DNA of 64,000 bases from Sagittula sp048553715 (lineage in GTDB: Bacteria > Pseudomonadota > Alphaproteobacteria > Rhodobacterales > Rhodobacteraceae): positions 558,001 through 622,000 of the forward strand of contig NZ_JBLZNC010000001.1 in the NCBI RefSeq assembly GCF_048553715.1, written 5' to 3'. A program made the position numbers and the translations under genes. Numbering within the stretch: position 1 is the stretch's first letter; every line of letters starts with the position of its first letter. The notes below the pieces were generated by a model. That model had not been told where the DNA came from and searched no databases. It worked only from the letters and a program-made list of their open reading frames with translations. This document shows positions 9,001-19,104 of this stretch, piece after piece.

Positions 9001-10647
9001 TTATTCCGGCGTGTCCGTCGCGATGGACAGCTCTGCCACAGCACGGGCGAGCGTCTGGTTTTGCGACAGATCCGCGACCTGCATCTGCCCCGCGATGGCG
9101 TCAGCCGACAGAGCCAGATTGCGCCCGAACTGGCCGGTTTGACCATAAGGGCCGAAGGTCTGGCCGTTCACCGCAAAATAGACACCACCGGCGTTGCCGG
9201 AAAAGATCGTTGCGGGCTGATCGGTTTGCGGCACCTGATAGCTTTGCCCCGGCTGAAGGGTCTGGGCAAAGATCTTCTTCCCCGAGGGAGCCGTCACCTC
9301 GACCCAGGTTTCCTGCGTAGCAACCACCGTGATCCCCGGCGGCAGATCGGCTGTGACGCGCGGCGGCGCGTTGACTGTCGGCGCGGGGTCTGTGGATTGC
9401 GGGGCGACGCTGGCCAGTTGCGTGGCAGAGGTGCCTGTCAAAGCGGCCAATGTGGTCGCCAGATCCTCATCCGAGGCGACCTGCGCCACATCGTAGCGGT
9501 CTGTCAGATCCGCGGCCGCCAAGGACAGGTTCGACGTCACAGCGCCGCGTTGACCGGCGGGGCCGTAGACCTCGCCCTGTACGCTGAAATACACCGCACC
9601 GGATTCGCCCACCTGAATGCGCGGCTCTTGCGCATCGCCGGGAACGGCAAAACGCTCGCCCGCGTTCATCACCCGCGACATCAGGATCTTGCCCGAGGCA
9701 TCGCTGACCTGCACCCAAGCGGGCCGCACGGCCAGAACCGAAACACCCGATTGCGCCAGTTTCGGCATTGCATCGACAGGGGCATCCGCCCCTTGCGCGC
9801 GGTTGATCAAACCATCGGCCAAGGCAGCTGCCGCCAATGCGCTGTCCTGCACCGACGGAAGCGACGCGCCGCGACCGGAATACAAGCCGCCCCTGTCGGG
9901 ATCGAGCGTGGAAATCGGTTCGTCCCGTGCGATCAGCACAGGCACGTCCAGCGCCTGAGGCCGGTAGAGCCGGTCAAAGGCCTCCGTCGTGGGCGGGGTA
10001 AAGACGCCCGCCACCTCGGTATCGGGTTGCGCGGGCGCACGTGCGGCATCGAGGGGATCAAGCTCGCTCAACACCACGGGCGTCTGGTCCACCGGCGTGA
10101 CCTGAACGCGCTGCACCTCTTGCAGGACAGCCCAGCCGCCGTAACCGATGCCACCGATCAGCGCCAACAACACCATGGACGATGCCACCGCGCGGGGTTC
10201 GATCTGCGACAGAAAGCTGTCCGAGGCCGGCGCAAAGGGCAAGGTCGGATTGGCAAGCGTGTCACGCGGACGGGGTTTGAGAACATCGTCGGCGGTCGGC
10301 TTGCGCACCACAGAGGCCTGCGAGGACATGCCATGCGCGACGGAAAAGCCGCTTTCCTGACAGAAGCCGGCAAAGGCCTCGTCCGGGTCCATGCCAAGAT
10401 AGCGGGCATAAGAGCGCACATACCCCGCGATAAAGCCGGGCGTGTCAAAGGCATTGGGGTCGCAGTTTTCGATGGCGGCGATATAGCTCGCCTTGATGCG
10501 GAGTTCACGTTGGACGTCGAGCAGGGATTTCCCCAAGGTGGCCCGTTCGCCACGCATGACGTCTCCCAACTTCAGATCGAACCCGTCAAAGCCCTGCTGA
10601 TCAGCAATATCTTCAACGATCCGGTTCTGGGTTTTACGCCCGATCAT
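9001..10647 (-). CDS. RodZ-like helix-turn-helix membrane protein with duplicated DUF4115 domain
   Basis: Cell-shape-type protein: a cytoplasmic Cro/Xre-like HTH (about 28-95), a single membrane segment (about 154-176), a proline-rich periplasmic linker and a C-terminal DUF4115 beta domain. RodZ links MreB to the wall elongation machinery. Here the DUF4115 unit occurs twice: residues about 302-384 (VSVLAVRPAWVQV ... GPAGQRGAV) and 439-521 (ITVVATQETWVEV ... GPYGQTGQF). The two copies align in register, including the GKILMSR/GKKIFAQ strand and the VYFSVQGE/VYFAVNGQ strand. This gives 548 residues against about 330-400 for typical RodZ. Start taken at MIGRK (10647) because the upstream 17 codons are not HTH-like. 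Confidence 0.85.
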   Translation of the reverse strand: MIGRKTQNRIVEDIADQQGFDGFDLKLGDVMRGERATLGKSLLDVQRELRIKASYIAAIENCDPNAFDTPGFIAGYVRSYARYLGMDPDEAFAGFCQESGFSVAHGMSSQASVVRKPTADDVLKPRPRDTLANPTLPFAPASDSFLSQIEPRAVASSMVLLALIGGIGYGGWAVLQEVQRVQVTPVDQTPVVLSELDPLDAARAPAQPDTEVAGVFTPPTTEAFDRLYRPQALDVPVLIARDEPISTLDPDRGGLYSGRGASLPSVQDSALAAAALADGLINRAQGADAPVDAMPKLAQSGVSVLAVRPAWVQVSDASGKILMSRVMNAGERFAVPGDAQEPRIQVGESGAVYFSVQGEVYGPAGQRGAVTSNLSLAAADLTDRYDVAQVASDEDLATTLAALTGTSATQLASVAPQSTDPAPTVNAPPRVTADLPPGITVVATQETWVEVTAPSGKKIFAQTLQPGQSYQVPQTDQPATIFSGNAGGVYFAVNGQTFGPYGQTGQFGRNLALSADAIAGQMQVADLSQNQTLARAVAELSIATDTPE

Positions 10648-10768
10648 GCGCGACTGCCCCGACTTACTTAACTTAACGTGCCTGCCCTCCGGGCCCACAC
10701 GATTCGTGCAGCCCGGTTATTAGGATAACGTTACCACAAAGCAATGGCTTTGACAGAGGTACCGCAGG

Positions 10769-11992
10769 TTACCCCGCCATTTCGGCACGATTCAGCGCGC
10801 AATGGCTCCAAAGTTCATCCATGGCGCGGATGAGATGCTCCATCTCTTTAGGGCCATGGACCGGCGACGGTGTGAACCGCAGACGTTCGGTGCCACGGGG
10901 CACTGTGGGGAAGTTGATGGGCTGGACATAGATGCCGTAGCCTTCGAGCAGCATGTCCGACAGGGTCTTGGTGTGGACAGGGTTGCCAACGATCACGGGC
11001 ACGATATGGCTGCCATGATCGATCAGCGGCATGCCCATCGCTTTCAGACGTGTTTTCAGGATCTTGGCCTGAGTCTGATGCTGATCGCGCAGGGTCTGGT
11101 TGCGCTTGAGATGCGCGACAGAGGCCGCAGCACCCGCCGCCACAGCCGGCGGCAGGGACGTGGTAAAGATAAAGCCCGGCGCGTAAGAGCGCACCGCATC
11201 ACACATCTTTTCCGAGGCCGCGATATAGCCGCCCATCACGCCATAGGCCTTGGCCAGCGTGCCGTTGATGATATCGATCCGGTGCATCAGGCGGTCGCGT
11301 TCCGCCACCCCTGCCCCGCGCGGCCCGTACATGCCGACCGCGTGCACCTCGTCGATGTAGGTCAGCGCATTAAATTCATCCGCGAGGTCGCAGATCGCCT
11401 CGATCGGGCCGAAATCGCCGTCCATCGAGTAAATCGATTCGAAGGCGATCAGCTTGGGCGCGGCGGGATCGTCAGCCTCCAGCTTGGCGCGCAGATCGGC
11501 CAGATCGTTGTGCTTGAAGATACGTTTCGCACCGCCATTGCGCCGCACGCCTTCGATCATCGAGGCATGGTTCAGCTCGTCGGAATAGATGATGAGACCG
11601 GGGAACAGCTTGGGCAGCGTGCTGAGCGTCGCGTCGTTGGCGATATAGGCAGAGGTGAACAGCAGCGCCGCCTCTTTGCCGTGCAGATCGGCAAGCTCTG
11701 CCTCCAGCATCTTGTGGTAGACCGTGGTGCCGGAAATGTTACGCGTGCCGCCCGAGCCTGCGCCAGTGGCGTCAATCGCCTCGTGCATCGCGTCCAGAAC
11801 AACGGGGTTTTGCCCCATGCCAAGGTAGTCGTTCCCACACCATACGGTGATCGGCGTCTCGGACCCGTCCGCCTTTTTCCACATCGCGTGCGGAAACTGA
11901 CCATTCTTCCGCTCGATGTCGATGAAGGTGCGATAGCGGCCTTCTTCGTGCAGGCGGTTCAAGGCGGTGTCGAGTTTCGCGGTGTAGTCCAC
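10769..11992 (-). CDS. hemA: 5-aminolevulinate synthase (C4/Shemin pathway)
   Basis: PLP enzyme that condenses glycine and succinyl-CoA to 5-aminolevulinate, first step of tetrapyrrole synthesis in alphaproteobacteria. From GTG 11992 it is 407 residues, the usual Rhodobacter HemA length, and the cofactor lysine falls at K248 in GTLAKAYG. The GTG start is supported by a strong AAGGAGG about 6 bases upstream and by the conserved N-terminus VDYTAKLDTALNRL. An ATG at 12055 would add unconserved residues. An FNR-type box lies about 135 bp upstream, suggesting oxygen-dependent control as known for Rhodobacter hemA. Confidence 0.96.
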   Translation of the reverse strand: MDYTAKLDTALNRLHEEGRYRTFIDIERKNGQFPHAMWKKADGSETPITVWCGNDYLGMGQNPVVLDAMHEAIDATGAGSGGTRNISGTTVYHKMLEAELADLHGKEAALLFTSAYIANDATLSTLPKLFPGLIIYSDELNHASMIEGVRRNGGAKRIFKHNDLADLRAKLEADDPAAPKLIAFESIYSMDGDFGPIEAICDLADEFNALTYIDEVHAVGMYGPRGAGVAERDRLMHRIDIINGTLAKAYGVMGGYIAASEKMCDAVRSYAPGFIFTTSLPPAVAAGAAASVAHLKRNQTLRDQHQTQAKILKTRLKAMGMPLIDHGSHIVPVIVGNPVHTKTLSDMLLEGYGIYVQPINFPTVPRGTERLRFTPSPVHGPKEMEHLIRAMDELWSHCALNRAEMAG

Positions 11993-12433
11993 CGGCGCCT
12001 CCTTACAAATTCCCGGACGCCGTTGGATCGGCACCCTACGCGGCCAGTGCCGCACTTAAGTTCGTGAATACCTAATGGCCGTCACAGTGTCTGTCCACCG
12101 TCTAGCCTTGGACGTTCCGTCGCAGCCTTGACCTAGATCAAAGGCTTAGAAGAAATGCGCGATACTCATCTTTTCCTATGGGGCACCGTGGTCGCGGATC
12201 GGAAACGGTGCGGGTGGTCTGCGGTCCCGCCCTGCGGCGACATGCGCGCCATGGGGCAGAATTGCTGTGTTCAGCGATCCATTTAGCAGACGGTTAGAAT
12301 AATTCCAGACTGGAATTCCTATCAAAGCCATAGAGTTTTGCTATTCCGCCATGCGCCCTGTGCAAGCATCACGGGTCTGGACACGTCGGGCGCAGGTGAT
12401 AGCTTCGCTGTCGAACGCATGACAGGAGCATAC
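11993..12433. other. Long divergent intergenic region between hemA and the M20 dipeptidase
   Basis: About 440 bases without a convincing gene. It holds the hemA Shine-Dalgarno (12000-12008), the FNR-type box, and further on an AT-richer stretch (12290-12340) with no clear promoter consensus. Short open frames on either strand have no ribosome site and no recognisable protein. Confidence 0.6.
12128..12141. promoter_or_regulatory. FNR/FnrL-type binding site upstream of hemA
   Basis: TTGACCTAGATCAA matches the FNR/FnrL consensus TTGAT-N4-ATCAA at 9 of 10 fixed positions. It lies about 136 bp upstream of the hemA GTG, in the divergent gap between hemA and the dipeptidase. FnrL is known to regulate hemA in Rhodobacter sphaeroides. 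The assignment to hemA rather than to the divergent gene is an inference. Confidence 0.65.
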
Positions 12434-13804
<1,371 letters not shown>

Positions 13805-13859
13805 GATTTCCCGGCGGGGTGGTTAACCATCTCGCCTGAAACATCTGATAAAACCAATG

Positions 13860-13883
13860 AATGCGGCGCTTTGGCCGCATTTG
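13860..13883 (+). terminator. Rho-independent terminator after the dipeptidase
   Basis: Stem AATGCGGC / GCCGCATT (8 bp, loop GCTTTG) followed by TTGTT, 56 bp after the dipeptidase stop. The T-run is short. Confidence 0.55.
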
Positions 13884-13922
13884 TTCACGGGATGATCCAA
13901 GTTTCGCTTTAGCCAGCAAGCC

Positions 13923-14426
13923 ATGAGACGCCCCGTCCGCAACATCACCCAAAAAGATTTCGCCAAACGCGCCGCGCGTCTGGAGTGGCAGCATATGCGC
14001 CGTCTGTCATCAGATCGCAGCAGCCCTGCACATCCGCTGCGCTGGGGCATGATTGCGGGCTGCGTGACGCTGTTGGTGGCTTATTGGGCGGCCGCGCCGG
14101 ATCGCTTGCGGGTCATCTTGGGTCATTGGCTGCCTGTTACCCAAACCGATCTGGTGATTGCCGTTGGCGCGGGGGTCTGTCTTGGGCTGGTGGTTGGCCA
14201 CGGCCTGCGCACCCTGACAAAGACCGGCAGCCGCAGCCAGCAATCGCTCGCGGTGGTTCTGGGTGTCGCTGTGGCAATGGGCCTGTGGCACCTGCCGCCC
14301 GAGCTGTGGCAGACAACATGGGATCAGCTCGACGCGCAAAGCCGCGCCACGCTGGAACAGGCCTATAGCACGGTCACGGACATTCCGGCACAGGCCTTTG
14401 GCGCGCTGGATCTGCCGCAACCCTGA
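13923..14426 (+). CDS. Small integral membrane protein, unknown function
   Basis: A 167-residue protein with a basic N-terminus (about 40 residues, many Arg) and three hydrophobic segments at about 42-58, 77-97 and 110-126, then an acidic soluble tail. The layout suggests an inner-membrane protein with a cytoplasmic N-terminus. No family recognised. It stands between a terminator and a convergent GT2-like gene (6 bp apart), so it is probably monocistronic. The ribosome site is weak. Confidence 0.65.
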   Translation: MRRPVRNITQKDFAKRAARLEWQHMRRLSSDRSSPAHPLRWGMIAGCVTLLVAYWAAAPDRLRVILGHWLPVTQTDLVIAVGAGVCLGLVVGHGLRTLTKTGSRSQQSLAVVLGVAVAMGLWHLPPELWQTTWDQLDAQSRATLEQAYSTVTDIPAQAFGALDLPQP

Positions 14427-14432
14427 CCCGCT

Positions 14433-15308
14433 TCAGATCACACCGTTGAACCGATCGGGCAGCACATATTGCTGGTTGTATTCGGGCCGGTTGAAATTCC
14501 AGAACCCCGTATCCCCGCGCGGCCCCCAACTGCGATGCATCCGCTTGCGCACCCACCCCAGATCGAACCCGTCCTGCATGTCCATCTCGGCAAACGCCTC
14601 AAAGACGGCGCGATCCTCGCCACGGGCCTCGGCAAACCAGTGCCGCCCGATAGAGGCCTCCTGCACGCCTGCGCCGACGCTGTCGGTCACCGCATTGCGG
14701 GCATTCATCACCTCGGAGTAGTTGCGGAAATCGCAAAACTTCAGGTGAAACAGAAACAGCTCGTCCGGGGAATGCAGCTGGTCGTACTGCGTAAAATGCC
14801 CCCCACGCGCGATTTTCGCCCCGTGGCTGACGATGCAGGGCTTGGAGTAATGCGGCGCCAGACGCACATGACGGCGCGGCCCGATGATGTGATCGGTGAT
14901 CACGTCGTGTTCCACATCAATGCGGTGCACCACCTCCAATCCCAAAGGTGTCAGGATGCGGCGGGGTTTTGTCTGGGCCAGATAGTCCAACAGGGTGCGG
15001 CCGTCGCTGGGATCAACCACCACCAGTTCATCCACATCCCCCACCACGATATGATTGTAATAGCAGCGCAGCCCCTGAACAAAATTGTTCAGCATACGCC
15101 AGCGCTTCATATCGAAATTCGGGTGCGGATCGCCGGGGATGCCGATGATATTGCAGCCCTCTGCCAGTCGGGCCACCTCTTCGCCGCGCCCGTGATTGAC
15201 GATGTAGCAGTTCTCCCGACCGAACATCTCGCCGTAATGGCGCAGCCAGGCTTTCAGGAAAAACGCGTCATCGCGCACCATGGTCAGTGCGGCGGCAATG
15301 GTTTGCAT
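14433..15308 (-). CDS. Glycosyltransferase family 2-like protein (GT92/DUF4422-style)
   Basis: A 291-residue protein from ATG 15308 (MQTIAAALTMVRDD). The N-terminal half has the pattern of family 2 transferases acting on short glycans: TMVRDDAFFLKAWLRHY, then a DxD-like metal site in VGDVDELVV. Roseobacter genomes carry many such genes annotated as glycosyltransferase family 2. The 223-codon extension upstream is open but crosses the divergent sulfotransferase gene and is a shadow. Substrate unknown; the neighbouring sulfotransferase-like gene suggests a surface glycan role. Confidence 0.8.
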   Translation of the reverse strand: MQTIAAALTMVRDDAFFLKAWLRHYGEMFGRENCYIVNHGRGEEVARLAEGCNIIGIPGDPHPNFDMKRWRMLNNFVQGLRCYYNHIVVGDVDELVVVDPSDGRTLLDYLAQTKPRRILTPLGLEVVHRIDVEHDVITDHIIGPRRHVRLAPHYSKPCIVSHGAKIARGGHFTQYDQLHSPDELFLFHLKFCDFRNYSEVMNARNAVTDSVGAGVQEASIGRHWFAEARGEDRAVFEAFAEMDMQDGFDLGWVRKRMHRSWGPRGDTGFWNFNRPEYNQQYVLPDRFNGVI

Positions 15309-15437
15309 GGTGCTCGTCCCCTCGACATGCCAACTGGCGTGGCCTTTGCGCCGCAGATTAGCGCAAGCGATGTGCAAAGAGAATCGCATTCTGACACTGC
15401 CCCGCCTATGGTGACCCAAAAGACATGAGGCGCGCAG

Positions 15438-16187
15438 ATGATCCCCGACGGTTTCGTTGACACAGGCTGGCATTTCGGACCGGCTGCGGTGCCCCCGCGC
15501 CGCTATCAGGTGTTTGGCGAACGCTCCAGCGGCACAAATTTCGTCAAACGGCTGATCGGACGCAACAGCGCCCTCACCCCGATCGAGGCGCTTGGCTGGA
15601 AACATGCGGTGCCGCATATGACGGCGATTCCCGCAGATGTGGCGGTCGTGGTCTGTGTCCGCGATGCCCGTAGCTGGTCCCGCTCCATGCATGCCAAGCC
15701 ATGGCATACGCCCCCTGTGATGCAGGCGCTCGACTACAGCGCCTTCATTCGCCACCCGTGGGACACTGTGGCAGATCACAAACGCTACTTCCCGCAGGTG
15801 GCAGAACACGGCGGCACCGGACAGCCGCTGCAGCATGACCGTCATCCGCTGACCGGGGCTGTCTTTCAGAACCTGTTTGAGCTGCGCACAGTCAAACTGC
15901 AGGCGCATCTGTCGTTTCTTAACCGAAAATGCACCGTGATCCTGTGCCGGATGGAGGCTGTGACCGCAGCGCCGCAAGATTTTCTGCGCAGCCTACACGA
16001 TACATACGGGCTCCCGTCTGCGCAGGAAAACTACCGCCCCGTGGTCAAGCGTTTAGGATCCAAATTCCGCGCCAGTGTCGAGACACGGCCAGACACACCG
16101 CGCGACATTCCTGCCGAAGACCTTGATTTCCTCCGCCAAAACATCGATTTGGATCTAGAGGCCAAGCTCGGCTACCACTACGACTAG
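15438..16187 (+). CDS. Sulfotransferase-like P-loop protein
   Basis: A 249-residue cytosolic protein with a PAPS-type 5-prime phosphosulfate-binding loop, GERSSGTNFVKRLI (about residues 32-45), and a 3-prime phosphate-binding-like stretch, VCVRDARSWSRSMH (about 70-84). These match the general sulfotransferase layout, but overall the protein is short and divergent. Start at ATG 15438 after GAGGCGCG. It is divergent from the GT2-like gene with 129 bp between. Acceptor unknown; role in sulfated or decorated surface glycans is inference. Confidence 0.65.
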   Translation: MIPDGFVDTGWHFGPAAVPPRRYQVFGERSSGTNFVKRLIGRNSALTPIEALGWKHAVPHMTAIPADVAVVVCVRDARSWSRSMHAKPWHTPPVMQALDYSAFIRHPWDTVADHKRYFPQVAEHGGTGQPLQHDRHPLTGAVFQNLFELRTVKLQAHLSFLNRKCTVILCRMEAVTAAPQDFLRSLHDTYGLPSAQENYRPVVKRLGSKFRASVETRPDTPRDIPAEDLDFLRQNIDLDLEAKLGYHYD

Positions 16188-16208
16188 CGCCCTGACCTCA
16201 GCCAAAGG

Positions 16209-17468
16209 TTAAGGCATGACCAGTATCGCGCGGAAATCATTAACGTTTGTTCCGGTCGGGCCTGGGGTGTAGATATCCCCGATTGCGTCAAAAGCACTGT
16301 AGGGATCTTGCGCGCGTAGGAAATCTGCAGGGTCATGACCCTCCGCGCGCAGTCTGGCTATACTGTCCCCATCTGCAAAGGCACCGGCATTGTCTTCGGT
16401 CCCGTCGATCCCGTCCGTATCTGCGGCCAAAACGGTGATCGGGCAGCCTTCGATCTCATGGGCGAGCCCCAACAGGAATGCAGTATTCCGCCCTCCACGC
16501 CCCGGCGTGTCGCCCAAGGTGACTGTGGTTTCCCCCCCAGACAAGATCACGACCGGCGCGGTGAACGGCCGATTATGGCGGGCCACCTCTCGGGCAATGG
16601 CCGCATGAACGCCACCCACAACGGTGGCCTCGCCCTCGATCGCATCGGACAGAATGACCGCCGGCACCCCCAGCGCTTCGCTGCGTGCCGCCGCGGCTTC
16701 CAGCGACAATCTGGCAGAGGCGACCACGCGCACCTCATTGCCCGTAAAGCACCCGGCGGACGGATCAGGCGCGGCCGCCGCGTCACGTTCCAAATGTGCC
16801 ATCACCGCGTCGGGCAAACTGATCCCTCGCGCCCGGATCATCGCCAGCGCATCCTCGCGCCGCACAGCATCCGGCACGGTTGGACCTGACGCCACCTGCG
16901 CAGGATCATCCCCCGGCACATCGGACACGACCAGGGTCACCACTTTGGCGGGACCGCAGGCTTCGGCCAGACGCCCGCCTTTGATCCGGCTCACGTGCTT
17001 TCGGATCGCGTTCATCACGCCGATGGGCGCACCGGAGGCCAGCAAAGCCCGGTTCAGTGCCTGCTCATCCTCCAGCGTGAGCCCTTCGGGCGGCGCGGGC
17101 AACAAAGCCGACCCGCCGCCACAGACCAAAGCCACAACCAGATCATCGGCCGTTAGCCCCTGCACCGCCTCGAACACGGCCTCGGTCGCGGCCAAGCCCG
17201 CTGCATCCGGCACCGGATGCGCCGCCTCCAGAACGCGCAGATAACGGCAGGGCGCGGCATAGCCGTAACGGGTCACCACAACCCCCTCGACCGGCGCCTG
17301 CCAAAGATCCTCGAAGGCCGCCGCCAATTGCGCGGCCCCCTTACCCAAAGCAACCACAACCGTGCGGCCCGTCGGGCGGGCGGGCAAAACATCCGCCAGC
17401 GCGCCTCTGGGATCAGCTGCGGCAACGGCTGTTTCAAACAGCTCGGTCAGAAATGCCCGTTTATCCAT
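16209..17468 (-). CDS. Glycerate 2-kinase / hydroxypyruvate reductase (MOFRL family)
   Basis: A 419-residue protein of the GK/MOFRL family (TtuD-like, DUF4147 N-terminal plus MOFRL C-terminal). The N-terminal domain holds VVVALGKGAAQLAAAFE and ALVCGGGSALLPAPP. The C-terminal MOFRL domain has ILSGGETTVTLG and AADTDGIDGTEDNAGAF. Family members phosphorylate D-glycerate to 2-phosphoglycerate, feeding glyoxylate or tartrate carbon to glycolysis. Older annotations as hydroxypyruvate reductase are generally considered wrong. It stands alone between oppositely oriented neighbours, 33 bp after the lipocalin-like lipoprotein gene. Confidence 0.88.
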   Translation of the reverse strand: MDKRAFLTELFETAVAAADPRGALADVLPARPTGRTVVVALGKGAAQLAAAFEDLWQAPVEGVVVTRYGYAAPCRYLRVLEAAHPVPDAAGLAATEAVFEAVQGLTADDLVVALVCGGGSALLPAPPEGLTLEDEQALNRALLASGAPIGVMNAIRKHVSRIKGGRLAEACGPAKVVTLVVSDVPGDDPAQVASGPTVPDAVRREDALAMIRARGISLPDAVMAHLERDAAAAPDPSAGCFTGNEVRVVASARLSLEAAAARSEALGVPAVILSDAIEGEATVVGGVHAAIAREVARHNRPFTAPVVILSGGETTVTLGDTPGRGGRNTAFLLGLAHEIEGCPITVLAADTDGIDGTEDNAGAFADGDSIARLRAEGHDPADFLRAQDPYSAFDAIGDIYTPGPTGTNVNDFRAILVMP

Positions 17469-17501
17469 CTTGCCCCTCTCTCGAACGCGCGGCCTGCGCC
17501 G

Positions 17502-18011
17502 TCACAGACGCCGCGCTAAATCATAGCCGTACCATTCCAGAATGTCGCGCGCCGCATGCAACCTTTCGCGTGGCGCACCGGTCCGGTCGATGACCGCGAA
17601 CCACCCCCCATGCGGATCCCCAATGGCCGCCGTGCGCGCGTCGGCGTCCAGCCAGTGAACCCAAACCTCGTCAGGCCCTGCCACGAACCGTCCACGCCCC
17701 ATATCGGTCAACGAAACCGCTGCGCCCTTGGGAAACTGGACCGCCCCTTGCCCAATTACGATAGGCGCACCAGCGACAAAGCGCGAGCTTTCGACCACAA
17801 TCCACCGCCCCGATATCCGCCCAAGCGACGCGTCCGCCTGACTGGCCACCAAAGCGGTCGGATTTCGCACAGGCACGACGTCGACAACCGCCACAGGCTC
17901 AGGCGTGCAGGCACTCAACACGGCCAAAGCAAAGACCAAAACACCCGCCGATTCGCGCCGGATTTTGGCGCTTTTTGCAGCCCACAGGCTTATCCCCGAG
18001 GTTATCCACAT
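17502..18011 (-). CDS. Lipocalin-like lipoprotein, unknown function
   Basis: A 169-residue protein with a lipoprotein signal: a basic stretch, a hydrophobic core and lipobox LSAC (Cys near residue 34). The mature part has a short beta-rich domain beginning GRISGRWIVVESSRF and ending ILEWYGYDLARRL, which is lipocalin-like in pattern (Gly-x-Trp near the first strand). The start at 18011 gives a slightly long n-region; an internal start is possible. It lies upstream of the glycerate kinase gene and divergent from a CtrA-type box at 18081. Confidence 0.65.
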   Translation of the reverse strand: MWITSGISLWAAKSAKIRRESAGVLVFALAVLSACTPEPVAVVDVVPVRNPTALVASQADASLGRISGRWIVVESSRFVAGAPIVIGQGAVQFPKGAAVSLTDMGRGRFVAGPDEVWVHWLDADARTAAIGDPHGGWFAVIDRTGAPRERLHAARDILEWYGYDLARRL

Positions 18012-18080
18012 GCCCGTGCCTCATCTGTCACCGCCCGGCAACACAAACCATGAACGACAGCGGGTCAACCATGATCCGCG

Positions 18081-18096
18081 TTAACAAACCATTAAC
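18081..18096. promoter_or_regulatory. Perfect CtrA box (TTAA-N7-TTAAC)
   Basis: TTAACAAACCATTAAC is an exact match to the CtrA recognition pattern TTAA-N7-TTAAC. It lies 66 bp upstream of the GTG of the 71-codon gene at 18162 and 70 bp upstream of the divergent lipoprotein gene. ctrA itself is in this window at 54928-55644. Binding is inferred. Confidence 0.6.
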
Positions 18097-18161
18097 TCCC
18101 GCCGCCAAACACCTATTCTGATGCTGACCCGAACACCAAGTCACAACAAAGGCGGCATCCC

Positions 18162-18377
18162 GTGTCCACCCTGTCCTCACGCCAAAACAGCCACAGCCTG
18201 CTGTTCTCCCTGTATCGGCAAGAACCGGACCGGACAGAAGACAGCGCCCAGACCCGGCTGAGCGAGCTGCCCTCCGCCCTCTCCCTCGACGACATCCGCG
18301 AAATGCAAAGGACCGCGGCGAGCACTTTATTTGTACCGCGCCCCCGGCGCAGCCTCTGGTCCCGCCTCGCGGGTTAG
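18162..18377 (+). CDS. Small basic protein (71 aa), unknown, possibly CtrA-regulated
   Basis: GTG start at 18162 preceded by AAAGGCGG at a 6-base spacing. The product is hydrophilic, rich in Ser, Arg and Leu, and ends in a basic tail (FVPRPRRSLWSRLAG). No membrane segment or known domain. Its stop overlaps the rlmE stop by a few bases in convergent orientation, so the frame is squeezed exactly between two genes, and a perfect CtrA box stands upstream. Those three points argue that it is real; I do not recognise a family. Confidence 0.5.
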   Translation: MSTLSSRQNSHSLLFSLYRQEPDRTEDSAQTRLSELPSALSLDDIREMQRTAASTLFVPRPRRSLWSRLAG

Positions 18378-19087
18378 CCGCGAAACCCGGTGGCCACGAC
18401 AAACTTCTCCGACGAATCCTGACGGCTCGCGGGCGGTTTGAAATTCGCAACCTTGTCGAAACGCTGCTTCAACGTCTGCTGCAACGTCCCCTCGGCCCCG
18501 CCAGCCAGAACCTTGGCAACAAAGGTGCCGCCCTCTTCAAGCACATCAAACGCCAATTCCGCAGCCGCCTCGCACAGCGCGATAATCCGCAGGTGGTCGG
18601 TCTTCTTATGACCCGACGACGCCGCCGCCATGTCCGACATGACCACATCGGCCTTCCCGCCGAGCCAGCCCTTCACCTTGTCGTTGGCACCGTCTTCCAT
18701 AAAGTCTAGCTGGTGCAGTTCAACGCCCGCCAGCGGCTCCACCTCCTGCAGATCGACCCCAAGGATATACCCCTGCTTCTTGCCAGCGCGTTCACCCAAT
18801 GAGTTGATCCGCTTGCTGGCCACCTGACACCACCCGCCGGGCGCACAACCCAGATCGACAACCCGCGCGCCGGGCACCAGAAACCGGTACTTGTCATCAA
18901 TCTCAAGGATCTTATACGCCGCCCGACCGCGATAGCCATCCGCCTGTGCGCGCTTCACATAAGGGTCGTTCAACTGCCGCTGCAGCCACAATGTCGAGGA
19001 CAGCTTGCGCCCGCGCGCCGTCTTCACCTTAACCTTCAGATCGCGCTGCCCGCGCCCGGAACTGTTTTTCGTAGGCCCCTTTGCCAT
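18374..19087 (-). CDS. rlmE: 23S rRNA (uridine-2552-2'-O)-methyltransferase RlmE/FtsJ
   Basis: SAM-dependent methyltransferase that methylates the ribose of U2552 in the ribosomal A-loop. From ATG 19087 it is 237 residues. It has the SAM motif VVDLGCAPGGWCQVA, the catalytic Asp in VMSDMAA and Lys in FVAKVLAGG of the K-D-K-E tetrad. The N-terminal Arg/Lys-rich tail (TKNSSGRGQRDLKVKVK) is typical of the alphaproteobacterial enzyme. It follows ppx/gppA on the minus strand with a dispersed repeat element between. Confidence 0.93.
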   Translation of the reverse strand: MAKGPTKNSSGRGQRDLKVKVKTARGRKLSSTLWLQRQLNDPYVKRAQADGYRGRAAYKILEIDDKYRFLVPGARVVDLGCAPGGWCQVASKRINSLGERAGKKQGYILGVDLQEVEPLAGVELHQLDFMEDGANDKVKGWLGGKADVVMSDMAAASSGHKKTDHLRIIALCEAAAELAFDVLEEGGTFVAKVLAGGAEGTLQQTLKQRFDKVANFKPPASRQDSSEKFVVATGFRG

Positions 19088-19104
19088 GGCACCGCGCCCT
19101 TCTT

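Noticed and set aside
7866..10671. Long plus-strand frames (484 and 593 codons) opposite ispG and the RodZ-like gene
   Set aside because: Antisense shadows; composition typical of reverse-frame reading and no conserved motif.
10802..12067. 421-codon plus-strand frame opposite hemA
   Set aside because: Antisense shadow of a high-GC gene; His/Arg/Gly-rich with no domain.
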